64,000 nucleotides of DNA from Balaenoptera acutorostrata (lineage: Eukaryota; Chordata; Mammalia; Artiodactyla; Balaenopteridae), in NCBI RefSeq assembly GCF_949987535.1, contig NC_080080.1, positions 58,006,668 through 58,070,667 on the forward strand. Direction: 5' to 3'. Below are positions 22,585 to 31,989 of the stretch, one piece after another. A model generated the notes under the pieces. The model saw nothing but the letters and a program-made list of their open reading frames with translations, was not told the origin of the DNA and did not search any database. Both the position numbers and the translations under genes were made by a program. Position 1 is the first letter of the stretch; the number at the start of each line of letters is the position of its first letter.

Positions 22585-22611
22585 CCCAATGAAAGTTTAG
22601 TATTAGTTGTT

Positions 22612-22813
22612 TTGTTTGTTTTTTTATACTGCAGGTTCTTATTAGGCATCAGTTTTATACACATCCGTGTATACATGTCAATCCCAATCGCCCAATTCAG
22701 CACATCACCATCCCCACCTCATCGCAGTTTTCCCCCCTTGGTGTCCATATGTCCATTCTCTACATCTGTGTCTCAACTTCTGCCCTGCAAACTGGCTCAT
22801 CTGTACCATTTTT
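22612..22813 (-). other. 3' UTR of the young L1
   Basis: About 200 bp from the ORF2 stop to the A-rich end (AAAAAAACAAACAAAAC on the L1 strand). The L1's own poly(A) signal appears weak: the L1 strand has AATAAG (plus-strand CTTATT at 22638-22643) and no AATAAA. That would favour read-through into the downstream sequence. Confidence 0.7.
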
Positions 22814-25800
22814 CTACGTTCCACATACATGCATTAACATACGATATTTGTTTTTTTCTTTCTGACTTACTTCACTCTGTATGACAGTCTCTAGATCCAT
22901 CCACTTCTCAACAAATGACTCAATTTCGTTCCTTTTTATGGCTGAATAATATTCCATCGTATATATGTACCACAACTTCTTTATCCATTCGTCTGTTGAT
23001 GGGCATTTAGGTTGCTTCCATGACCTGGCTATTGTAAATAGTGCTGCAATGAACATTCGGGTGCACGTGTCTTTTTGAATTACGGTTTTCTCTGGGTATA
23101 TGCCCAGTAGTGGGATTGCTGGGTCATATGGTAATTCTATTTTTAGTTTTTTAAGGAACCTCCATACTGTTCTCCATAGTGGCTGTATCAATTTACATTC
23201 CCACCAACAGTGCAAGAGGGTTCCCTTTTCTCCACACCCTCTCCAGCATTTGTTGTTTGTAGATTTTCTGATGATGCCCATTCTAACAGGAGTGAGGTGA
23301 TACCTCATTGTAGTTTTGATTTGCATTTCTCTAATAATTAGTGATGTTGAGCATCTTTTCATGTGCTTCGTGGCCGTCTGTATGTCTTCTTTGGAGAAAT
23401 GTCTATTTAGGTCTTCTGCCCATTTTTGGATTGGGGTGTTTGTTTCTTTGATATTGAGCTGAATGAGCTGTTTATATATTTTGGAGATTAATCCTTTGTC
23501 CGTTGATTCATTTGCAAATATTTTCTCCCATTCTGAGGGTTGTCTTTTCGTCTTGTTTATGGTTTCCTTTGCTGTGCAAAAGCTTTGAAGTTTCATTAGG
23601 TCCCACTTGTTTATTTTTGTTTTTATTTCCATTACTCTAGGAGGTGGATCGAAAAAGATCTTGCTGTGATTTATGTCAAAGAGTGTTCTTCCTATGTTTT
23701 CCTCTAAGAGTTTTATAGTGTCCAGTCTTATATTTAGGTCTCTAATCCATTTTGAGTTTATTTTTGTGTATGGTGTTAGGGAGTATTCTAATTTCATTCT
23801 TTTACATGTGGCTGTCCAGTTTTCCCAGCACCACTTATTGAAGAGACTGTCTTTTCTCCATTGTATATCTTTGCCTCCTTTGTCATAGATTAGTTGACCA
23901 TAGGTGCGTGGGTTAATCTCTGGGCTTTCTATCTTGTTCCATTGATCTATGTTTCTGTTTTTGTGCCAGTACCATATTGTCTTGATTACTGTAGCTTTGT
24001 AGTATAGTCTGAAGTCAGGGAGTCTGATTCCTCCAGCTCCATTTTTTTGCCTCAAGACTGCTTTGGCTATTCGGGGTCTTTTGTGTCTCCATACAAATTT
24101 TAAGATGATTTGTTCTAGCTCCGTAAAAAATGCCCTTGGTAATTTGATAGGGATTGCATTGAATCTGTAGATTGCTTTGGGTAGTATACTCATTTTCACA
24201 ATGTTGATTCTTCCAATCCAAGAACATGGTATATCTCTCCATCTGTTGGTATCATCTTTAATTTCTTTCATCAGTGTCTTATAGTTTTCTGCATACAGGT
24301 CTTTTGTCTCCCTAGGTAGGTTTATTCCTAGGTATTTTATTCTTTTTGTTGCAATGGTAAATGGGAGTGTTTCCATAATTTCTCTTTCAGATTTTTCATC
24401 ATTAGTGTATAGGAATGCAAGAGATTTCTGTGCATTAATTTTGTAACCTGCAACTTTACCATATTCATTAATTAGCTCTAGCAGTTTTCTGGTGGCAGTT
24501 TTAGGATTCTCTATGTATAGTATCATGTCATCCGCAAACAGTGACAGTTTTACTTCTTCTTTTCCAATTTGTATTCCTTTTATTTCTTTTTCTTCTCTGA
24601 TTGCCATGGCTAGGACTTCCAGAACTATGTTGAATAATAGTGGTGAGAGTGGACATCCTTGTCTCGTTCCTGATCTTAGAGGAAATGCTTTCAGTTTTTC
24701 ACCATTGAGAATGATGTTTGCTGTGGGTTTGTCATATATGGCCTTTATTATGTTGAGGTAGGTTCCCTCTATGCCCACTTTCTGGAGAGTTTTTATCAGA
24801 AATGGGTGTTGAATTTTGTCAAAAGCTTTTTCTGCATCTATTGAGATGATCATATGGTTTTTCTTCTTCAATTTGTTAATATGGTGTATCACATTGATTG
24901 ATTTGCGTATATTGAAGAATCCTTGCATCCCTGGGATAAATCCCACTTGATCGTGGTGTATGATCCTTTTAATGTGTTGTTGGATTCTGTTTGCTAGTAT
25001 TTTGTTGAGGATTTTTGCATCTATATTCATCAGTGATATTGGTCTGTAATTTTCTTTTTTTGTAGTGTCTTTGTCTGGTTTTGGTATCAGGGTGATGGTG
25101 GCCTCATAGAATGAGTTTGGGAGAGTTCCTTCCTCTGCAATTTTTTGGAAGAGTTTGAGAAGGATGGGTGTTAGCTCTTCTCTAAATGTTTGATAGAATT
25201 CACCTGTGAAGCCATCTGGTCCTGGACTTTTGTTTGTTGGAAGATTTTTAATCACAGTTTCAATTTCATTACTTGTGATTGGTCTGTTGATATTTTCTGT
25301 TTCTTCCTGGTTCAGCCTTGGAAGGTTATACCTTTCTAAGAATTTGTCCATTTCTTCCAGGTTGTCCATTTTATTGGCATAAAGTTGCTTGTAGTAGTCT
25401 CTTAGGATGTTTTGTATTTCTGCGGTGTCTGTTGTAACTTCTCCTTTTTCATTTCTGATTTTATTGATTTGAGTCCTCTCCCTCTTTTTCTTGATGAGTC
25501 TGGCTAATGGCTTATCAATTTTGTTTATCTTCTCAAAGAACCAACTTTTAGTTTTATTGATCTTTGCTATTGTTTTCTTTGTTTCTATTTCATTTATTTC
25601 TGCTCTGATCTTTATGATTTCTTTCCTTCTGCTAACTTTGGGTTTTGTTTGTTCTTCTTTCTCTAGTTTCTTTAGGTGTAAAGTTAGATTGTTTACTTGA
25701 GATTTTTCTTGTTTCTTTAGGTAGGCTTGTATAGCTATAAACTTCCCTCTTAGAACCGTTTTTGCTGCATCCCATAGGTTTTGGGTCGTCGTGTTTTCAT

Positions 25801-26632
25801 TGTCATTTGTCTCTAGGTATTTTTTGATTTCCTGTTTGATTTCTTCAGTGATCTCTTGGTTATTTAGTAACGTATTGTTTAGCCTCCATGTGTTTGTCTT
25901 TTTTACGTTTTTTTCCCTGTAATTCATTTCTAATCTCATAGCGTTGTGGTCAGAAAAGATGCTTGATATGATTTCAATTTTCTTAAATTTACTGAGGCTT
26001 GATTTGTGACCCAAGATGTGATCTATCCTGGAGAATGTTCCGTGTGCACTTGAGAAGAACGTGTAATCTGCCGTTTTTGGATGGAATGTCCTATATATAT
26101 CAATTAAATCTATCTGGTCTATTGTGTCATTTAAAGCTTCTGTTTCCTTATTTATTTTCATTTTGGATGATCTGTCCATTGGTGTAAGTGAGGTGTTAAA
26201 GTCCCCCACTATTATTGTGTTACTGTCGATTTCCTCTTTTATAGCTGTTAGCAGTTGCCTTATGTATTGAGGTGCTCCTATGTTGGGTGCATATATATTT
26301 ATAATTGTTATATCTTCTTCTTGGATTGATCCCTGGATCATTATGTAGTGTCCTTCCTTGTCTCTTGTAACATTCTTTATTTTAAAGTCTATTTTATCTG
26401 ATATGAGTATAGCTACTCCAGCTTTCTTTTGATTTCCATTTGCATGGAATATCTTTTTCCATCCCCTCACTTTCAGTCTGTATGTGTCCCTAGGTCTGAA
26501 GTGGGTCTCTTGTAGACAGCATATATATGGGTCTTGTTTTTGTATCCATTCAGCCAGTCTATGTCTTTTGGTTGGGGCATTTAATCCATTCACGTTTAAG
26601 GTAATTATCGATATGTATGTTCCTATGACCAT
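22814..26632 (-). CDS. L1 ORF2 protein: endonuclease and reverse transcriptase
   Basis: Intact frame of 1272 residues, close to the usual 1275 or so for mammalian L1 ORF2. The N-terminal APE-type endonuclease (about 1-240) shows N15 in TLNVNGLN, E42 in LQETHF, D144 and N146 in VGDFNTSL, D204 in SRIDHILG and H229 in SDHN. The reverse transcriptase (about 450-770) has D599 in [10 protein letters not shown] and the catalytic FADDMILYI with D701/D702. The C-terminal cysteine-rich segment keeps C1129, C1133, H1141 and C1146 (CWRGCG...LLHCWWEC). Its role is target-primed reverse transcription: it nicks TTTT/AA DNA and copies L1 or SINE RNA there. It follows ORF1 by 58 nt, as in bicistronic L1 RNA. 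No frameshift or stop is seen. Activity is inferred from intact motifs, not shown. Confidence 0.95.
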   Translation of the reverse strand: MVIGTYISIITLNVNGLNAPTKRHRLAEWIQKQDPYICCLQETHFRPRDTYRLKVRGWKKIFHANGNQKKAGVAILISDKIDFKIKNVTRDKEGHYIMIQGSIQEEDITIINIYAPNIGAPQYIRQLLTAIKEEIDSNTIIVGDFNTSLTPMDRSSKMKINKETEALNDTIDQIDLIDIYRTFHPKTADYTFFSSAHGTFSRIDHILGHKSSLSKFKKIEIISSIFSDHNAMRLEMNYREKNVKKTNTWRLNNTLLNNQEITEEIKQEIKKYLETNDNENTTTQNLWDAAKTVLRGKFIAIQAYLKKQEKSQVNNLTLHLKKLEKEEQTKPKVSRRKEIIKIRAEINEIETKKTIAKINKTKSWFFEKINKIDKPLARLIKKKRERTQINKIRNEKGEVTTDTAEIQNILRDYYKQLYANKMDNLEEMDKFLERYNLPRLNQEETENINRPITSNEIETVIKNLPTNKSPGPDGFTGEFYQTFREELTPILLKLFQKIAEEGTLPNSFYEATITLIPKPDKDTTKKENYRPISLMNIDAKILNKILANRIQQHIKRIIHHDQVGFIPGMQGFFNIRKSINVIHHINKLKKKNHMIISIDAEKAFDKIQHPFLIKTLQKVGIEGTYLNIIKAIYDKPTANIILNGEKLKAFPLRSGTRQGCPLSPLLFNIVLEVLAMAIREEKEIKGIQIGKEEVKLSLFADDMILYIENPKTATRKLLELINEYGKVAGYKINAQKSLAFLYTNDEKSEREIMETLPFTIATKRIKYLGINLPRETKDLYAENYKTLMKEIKDDTNRWRDIPCSWIGRINIVKMSILPKAIYRFNAIPIKLPRAFFTELEQIILKFVWRHKRPRIAKAVLRQKNGAGGIRLPDFRLYYKATVIKTIWYWHKNRNIDQWNKIESPEINPRTYGQLIYDKGGKDIQWRKDSLFNKWCWENWTATCKRMKLEYSLTPYTKINSKWIRDLNIRLDTIKLLEENIGRTLFDINHSKIFFDPPPRVMEIKTKINKWDLMKLQSFCTAKETINKTKRQPSEWEKIFANESTDKGLISKIYKQLIQLNIKETNTPIQKWAEDLNRHFSKEDIQTATKHMKRCSTSLIIREMQIKTTMRYHLTPVRMGIIRKSTNNKCWRGCGEKGTLLHCWWECKLIQPLWRTVWRFLKKLKIELPYDPAIPLLGIYPEKTVIQKDTCTRMFIAALFTIARSWKQPKCPSTDEWIKKLWYIYTMEYYSAIKRNEIESFVEKWMDLETVIQSEVSQKEKNKYRMLMHVCGT

Positions 26633-26690
26633 TTTCTTAATTGTTTTGGGTTTGTTTTTGTAGGTCCTTTTCTTCTCTTGTGTTTCCCAC

Positions 26691-27596
26691 TTAGAGAAGT
26701 TCCTTTAGCATTTGTTGTAGAGCTGGTTTGGTGGTGCTGAATTCTCTTAGCTTTTGCTTGTCTGTAAAGCTTTTGATTTCTCCATCAAATCTAAATGAGA
26801 TCCTTGCTGGGTAGAGTAATCTTGGTTGTAGGTTCTTCCCTTTCATCACTTTAAGTATTTCATGCCACTCCCTTCTGGCTTGCAGAGTTTCTGCTGAGAA
26901 ATCAGCTGTTAACCTTATGGGGGTTCCCTTGTATGTTATTTGTCGTTTTTCCCTTGCTGCTTTCAATAATTTTTCTTTGTCTTTAATTTTTGCCACTTTG
27001 ATTACTATGTGTCTCGGCGTGTTTCTCCTTGGGTTTATTCTGTATGGGACTCTCTGCGCTTCCTGGACTTGGGTGGCTATTTCCTTTCCCATGTTAGGGA
27101 AGTTTTCGATTATAATCTCTTCAAATATTTTCTCTGGTCCTTTCTCTCTCTCTTCTCCTTCTGGGACCCCTATAATGCGAATGTTGTTGCATTTAATGTT
27201 GTCCCAGAGGTCTCTTAGGCTGTCTTCATTTCTTTTTATTCTTTTTTCTTTAGTCTGTTCCGCAGCAGTGAATTCCACCATTCTGTCTTCCAGGTCACTT
27301 ATCCGTTCTTCTGCCTCAGTTATTCTGCTATTGATTCCTTCTAGTGTAGTTTTCATTTCAGTTATTGTATTGGTCATCTCTGTTTGTTTGTTCTTTAATT
27401 CTTCTAGGTCTTTGTTAATCATTTCTTGCATCTTCTCAATCTTTGCCTCCATTCTTATTCCGAGGTCCTGGATCATCTTCACTATCATTATTCTGAATTC
27501 TTTTTCTGGAAGGTTGCCTATCTCCACTTCATTTAGTTGTTTTTCTGGGGTTTTTTCTTGTTCCTTCATCTGGTACATAGCCCTCTGCCTTTTCAT
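26691..27596 (-). CDS. L1 ORF1 protein: RNA-binding chaperone
   Basis: Intact frame of 301 residues, shorter than human ORF1 (338) mainly at the N-terminus. A coiled-coil region rich in E/K/I heptads spans about 35-125 (trimerisation in the family). An RRM-like domain spans about 125-220 ([37 protein letters not shown]). The C-terminal domain runs from about 221 to 301 ([40 protein letters not shown]). The protein coats L1 RNA and is needed for retrotransposition. The start chosen is the first in-frame Met (MKRQRAMYQ); an earlier start is not evident. It lies 58 nt upstream of ORF2 on the same strand. Confidence 0.93.
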   Translation of the reverse strand: MKRQRAMYQMKEQEKTPEKQLNEVEIGNLPEKEFRIMIVKMIQDLGIRMEAKIEKMQEMINKDLEELKNKQTEMTNTITEMKTTLEGINSRITEAEERISDLEDRMVEFTAAEQTKEKRIKRNEDSLRDLWDNIKCNNIRIIGVPEGEEREKGPEKIFEEIIIENFPNMGKEIATQVQEAQRVPYRINPRRNTPRHIVIKVAKIKDKEKLLKAAREKRQITYKGTPIRLTADFSAETLQARREWHEILKVMKGKNLQPRLLYPARISFRFDGEIKSFTDKQKLREFSTTKPALQQMLKELL

Positions 27597-28489
27597 CTTC
27601 TCTGTCTTTCTGTAACTGTGGTTTTTGGTCCACAGGCTGCAGGATTGTAGTTTTTCTTGCTTCTGTTGTCTGCCCTCTGGTGGTTGAGGCTATCTAAGAG
27701 GCTTGATGGGAGGCTCTGGTGGTGGGTAGAGCTGACTGTTGCTGTGGCGGTCAGAGCTCAGTAAAACCTTAATCCACTTGACTGTTGATGGGTGGGGCTG
27801 GGTTCCCTCCCTGTTGGTTGTTTTGCCTGAGGCAACCCAACACTGGAGCCTACCCGTGCTCTTTGGTGGGGTTAATGGCAGACTCTGGGAGGGCTCATGC
27901 CAAGGAGAACTTCCCAGGACCTCTGCTGCCAGTGTCCTTATCCCCACGGTGAAACAGAGCCACCACTCGCCTCTGCAGGAGACCCCCCAACACCAGCAGG
28001 TACGTCTGGTTCAGTCTCCCCCAGGGTCACTGCTCCTTCCCCTGGGTCCCGATGCACACATTACTTTGTGTGTGCCCTCCAAGAGTGGGGTCTCTGTTTC
28101 CCCCAGTCCTGTCACAGTCCTGCAATCAATTCCCACTAGACTTCAAAGTCTGATTCTCTAGGAATTCCTCCTCCCTTTGCCGGACCCCCAGGTTGGGAAG
28201 CCTGAGATGGGGCTCAGAACCTTCACTCCAGTGGGTGGACTTCTGTGGTATAAGTGTTCGCCAGTCTGTGAGTCACCCACCCAGCAGTTATGGGATTTGA
28301 TTTTACTCTGATTGCGCCCCTCCTACCGTCTCACTGTGGCTTCTCCTCTGTCCTTGGACGTGGGGTGTCCTCCTTGGTGAAGTCCAGGGTCTTCCTGTCA
28401 ATGATTGTCCAGCAGCCAGTTGTGATTCTGGTGCTCTCGCAAGAGGGAGTGAGAGCACGTCCTTCTACTCCGCCATCTTGGTTAATCTC
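27597..28489 (-). promoter_or_regulatory. L1 5' UTR / internal promoter
   Basis: About 890 bp, more GC-rich than the surroundings, preceding ORF1. In mammalian L1 this region holds the internal RNA polymerase II promoter that lets a full-length copy carry its own promoter. It starts with the YY1-type motif about 11 nt from the element end. An antisense open frame (27739-28161, plus strand) lies within it; see findings. Confidence 0.8.
28473..28479 (-). promoter_or_regulatory. YY1-type site at L1 5' end
   Basis: CCATCTT on the plus strand (AAGATGG, in CAAGATGGCGGAG, on the L1 strand) at about +11 to +17 of the element. In human L1 the site in this position fixes the transcription start at the first nucleotide. 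Its presence supports a complete 5' end. Confidence 0.8.
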
Positions 28490-28924
28490 CTATTTGTAGT
28501 TTTTTAAGGACCCTCCATACTGTTCTCCATAGTGGCTGTATCAATTTACATTCCCACCAACAGTGCAAGAGTGTTCCCTTTCCTCCACACCCTCTCCAGC
28601 ATTTATTGTTTCTAGATTTTTTGATGATGGCCATTCTGACCGGTGTGAGATGATATCTCATTGTAGTTTTGATTTGCATTTCTCTAATGATTAATGATGT
28701 TGAGCCTTCTTTCATGTGCCTGTAGGCCATCTGAATATCTTCTTTGGAGAAATGTCTATTTAGATCTTCTGCCCATTTTTGGATTGGGTTGTTCATTTTT
28801 TTGTTATTGAGCTGCATGAGCTGCTTGTAGATCTTGGGGATTAATCCTTTGTCAGTTGCTTCATTTGCAAATATTTTCTCCCATTCTGAGGGTTGTCTTT
28901 TGGTCTTGTTTACATTCAGTTTCT

Positions 28925-29008
28925 GAAAACTCTGAGTGAATGAACTAGAGCAGGGTTAGATCAGCAGTACCTCTGTTGTTTTACTGAAGAGTCTTTTCAA
29001 TTGCTTCA

Positions 29009-29042
<34 letters not shown>

Positions 29043-29900
29043 CCTCTCTCTCTCTCTCTTTCTCTCTCTCTCTTCAGGGAAATTAACATTTTCTGTAGGT
29101 GGGTTTTCTTATTCATTTTCCTGCTAATGGGAATAAATTTAGGATGATCTTACAAAATTTTTAGTATTTCACAGAGAGTTATTGTATTAGTGTTCAAGTT
29201 CCCTTCTAATAGATTTGATCCTTCTGAGACAAACAAAAAGTTATAAGCCTAATTAAATGTACATATCTCCCAGCCAAAGTGGAAAACAAAACATCTTTTT
29301 TTTCATTTTGTGATTCTCTTATTTGGACCTTTCCTTACAGGGGATAGTTGGCTTCAGAATCAAAACCAGCATTTCTAATTGGTGAAACAAAAGAGTGATA
29401 TTTGAAGTAATCAGTTGTGACAAGCCACAGATGATAATTTAGGCAGTTAGGATGTAGGAAAAAATATCAGGAAGATAAAACAGAATACTTAGAGATACAC
29501 AATTGGAAATGCAATTTTCAGATAAAATGAGCTATTTTACCAAATATTTTTAGAAAATTTTAAAACTTCCTCAGATATAAACTAGAACCATTTTAAGAAT
29601 TAATAACCTAAATGAAGATTTATAATATTAATTTTATGATATTTAGAGAACACTAATGAAATCAGAAATGATTAATAGTTATATTTTTGGTCTTGGAAAA
29701 AAGTTACACTCTGAAATTCATTTGAATTAAAATATTTATGAAGAGTATAAAGCTTGGAATGCATAAAATTTATGTGTAAGATATAGCTGCATATTATAAA
29801 ACATGAAATATGTAAAAGCATTCAGTAAATTCTAGACAGAAGATACATTTGAGAGATATTGCTTTATTTATGAGAAGACTTTAATAAATTAGAGGATCAA
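28925..29900. other. Spacer with (CA)n and (TC)n microsatellites
   Basis: A (CA)n run at about 29010-29040 is followed by (TC)n to about 29075. The rest is AT-rich with no recognised gene or repeat. Confidence 0.6.
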
Positions 29901-30164
29901 TAGTTATTTTGAAGACATGTTATCAGCCTATCACAAAATTTCACATGCTCTGAGTCTCAATGCAGAGACAGCTATTACAAAGGACCCTGAGTCAAACCTA
30001 CTTGCTGATCTTGGAGAGCCTCCTGGAAAAACAGGAGGCAACTGGGACTCCCTCTGGGGACATAGACCCTGGCAGCAGCCATTTTTGGAAACTCATTCTA
30101 ACACAAGGATACTGGTGCTGGCAAGAACCATTTTGGAGTCCTCCCTCTAGCTTATAAGCACTGG

Positions 30165-30345
30165 GGGCTTACCTGCCAACCAGCAAACTGGCACCAGCCC
30201 TGGGGCCCCCAGGGCCCCACAGCCACCTGCATGGGGACCTGGACTCACCCACCAGTGTACTGGCACCAGCCCTGGTCCCCCTCAGTCCCCACAGCCAGTT
30301 GCCTTGGGACACAGTCCCACCCACTAGTGGGCCAGGAGCCATTGC
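30165..30345 (+). repeat. L1 5' UTR tandem monomers, about 72 bp
   Basis: The motif CTGGCACCAGCCCTGG recurs at 30188 and 30260 (72 bp apart). A third diverged copy (CCCACTAGTGGGCCAGGAGC) starts near 30318, giving about 2.5 GC-rich units. Repeated 5' UTR units are known for some L1 families (for example mouse); here they belong to the old L1. Confidence 0.7.
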
Positions 30346-30599
30346 TTGAGACAGGGCCTGGAAGCCAACCAGGCTATGGACAAGCCCCACTCACCAGCAC
30401 ACCTACAGTACTCAGTCCCACCACAACAGAAGGGCCCACAAAGACCACATAGGGGGCACACCAAGAGCGTATAGCTCTGATGACCAGAAGGGAGTGTGCT
30501 GCTGGGCCCCATAGTACATGTCCTACCTAAGGCCACTCCTCCAAGGTTGGAAAATGTAACTGACCTGCCTAATATATAAAAATAAACACAGAGAATTAG

Positions 30600-31565
30600 G
30601 TAAAATGAGGAAACTGTTGGATATGTTCCAAACAAAGGAACAAGACAAAACCTCAGAAACTAAATGAAGTGGAGGAAAGAATCTACCTGATACAGAGTTC
30701 AAGGTAATGATCATAAAGATACTCAATGAACCTGGGAGAAGAATGGATAAACACAATGAAAATCTAACAAAGAGTTAGAAAATATAAAGTAGAGCCAAAC
30801 AGAGCTGAAGAATACAATAACTAAAATAAAAAGTACACTAGAAAAAATCAACAGTATTTTACATGATGAAGAGTAACAAATCAGTGAACTGGAGACAGAG
30901 TAGTGGAAACCACCTAAACTAAACAGAAAAAAAAGAATTCTTAAAAAATGAAGTTAGTTTAAGAGACTTGTAGGGCAGTGTCAAGCATACTAACATTTGC
31001 ATTAAAGGAGTCCCAGAAGGACAGGAGAGAAAGAAAGGGGTAGAAAACATATTTGAAGAAATAATAGCTGGAAACCTCCCTAACCTGGGGAACAAAACAG
31101 ACATCCAGATCCAGGAAGCACAGAGACACCCAAACAAAGTGAAACCAAAGAAATCCAAACCAAGAGATTATAATTAAAATGGCAAAAATTAAAGATAAAG
31201 AAAGAATATTAAAACCAGCAAGGAAAAAGCAACAAGTTACATACAAGTGAACTCCTATAAGGCTATCAGCTGACTTTTCTGCAGAAACTTTTCAGGCCAG
31301 AAGACAGTGGCAAGATATATTCAAAGTGATGAAAGAACAAAAGCTACACCCAAGAATACTCTACCTAACAAGGCTATCATTCGATTTGAAAGAGGGATAA
31401 AGAATTTTACAGATGAGCAAAAACTAAGAGTTCAGTACCACCAAACCAGCTTTACAGGAAATGTTAAAGGGACTTCTCCAATCAAAAAAGAAAAGACCAT
31501 GACTAGAAATATGAAAATTACAAAAGGAAAAATCTCATTGATCAAGGCAAACATACAATAAATGT
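30600..31565 (+). pseudogene. L1 ORF1 remnant
   Basis: Translated fragments resemble L1 ORF1. An early in-frame stop follows KEQDKTSETK near 30660. Later pieces show the CTD-like SYPAR/FERGIKNFTDEQKL block (31380-31430). Several frame breaks separate them. Not functional. Confidence 0.8.
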
Positions 31566-31773
31566 AGTAGATCAACCACTTATAAACCTAGTAGAAAAGT
31601 TAAAAGATAAAAGTAACAAAATCATCTATAGCCACAATAAGTAATTAAGGGATACCCAAAGGGAAAAATGTAAAATAGGATGTCAAAATATTAAATGTTG
31701 CTGGTGGGGGCCGGAGGAGTAAAAATGCAGGGTTGTTAGAATGCATTCAAATCGAAGAAAACATCAGCTTAAA

Positions 31774-31774
<1 letters not shown>

Positions 31775-31823
<49 letters not shown>

Positions 31824-31826
31824 ACA
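31775..31826 (+). repeat. (CA)n microsatellite in old L1
   Basis: About 25 CA units with one interruption, in the gap between the ORF1 and ORF2 remnants. Confidence 0.9.
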
Positions 31827-31989
31827 CCCCTCATGGTAACCACAAATCAAAAACCTATTATAGATACACACAAAAAAAAGATAAAGGAATTTAATACTGA
31901 ACATAACACTAAAGATAGTCATCAAATCACAAAGAAGAGAGAAGAAGAAAGGAACAAAAAAGACAAAACAACCAGAAAAATATCACAAA

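Larger units (their letters stand above)
21438..22611 (-). other. Non-L1 3' extension (candidate 3' transduction)
   Basis: Sequence between the L1's own A-rich end (22612-22627) and the terminal poly(A). It is not L1 UTR sequence as seen in the other copies here. It includes an internal T13 run at 21669-21681 (A13 on the L1 strand), a (CA)n next to the terminal poly(A), and the 82-bp repeat array at 22111-22584. No intact gene is recognised in it. It may be host flank from a progenitor L1 locus, or a fixed 3' extension of a cetacean L1 subfamily. Confidence 0.7.
21410..28505 (-). mobile_element. Full-length L1 with intact ORFs and extended 3' end
   Basis: A complete insertion on the minus strand. 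Its 5' end is at about 28489, starting close to a YY1-type motif. It has an about 890-bp 5' UTR, ORF1, a 58-nt gap, ORF2, a 3' UTR to about 22612, then about 1.17 kb of extra sequence and a T17 run (poly(A)) at 21421-21437. The duplication CTATTTGTAGTTTTTT is exact at 21410-21425 and 28490-28505. The target reads TTTTTT/AA, the preferred L1 endonuclease site. It lies in the ORF2 end of another L1. Both ORFs are open and all catalytic motifs checked are present. This is the best candidate for a currently or recently mobile element in the window. Confidence 0.93.
20643..28924 (-). mobile_element. Outer 5'-truncated L1, interrupted by a younger L1
   Basis: The outer L1 lies at 20657-21425 (3' UTR and ORF2 end) and 28490-28910 (upstream ORF2 end), minus strand, about 1.2 kb in total. 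It is flanked by the exact duplication TACATTCAGTTTCT (20643-20656 and 28911-28924). Its tail has become a (TTTC)n microsatellite. The reading frame of the two pieces is still open up to the break: the right piece includes the C-terminal zinc-knuckle-like [18 protein letters not shown]. The left piece has the terminal ORF2 residues ending in SMLTHIYGI. So the outer copy is itself fairly young. Confidence 0.9.

Noticed and set aside
26917..27615. 232-codon plus-strand open frame
   Set aside because: It lies exactly antisense to L1 ORF1 and its composition is the mirror of ORF1 codons; there is no independent support.
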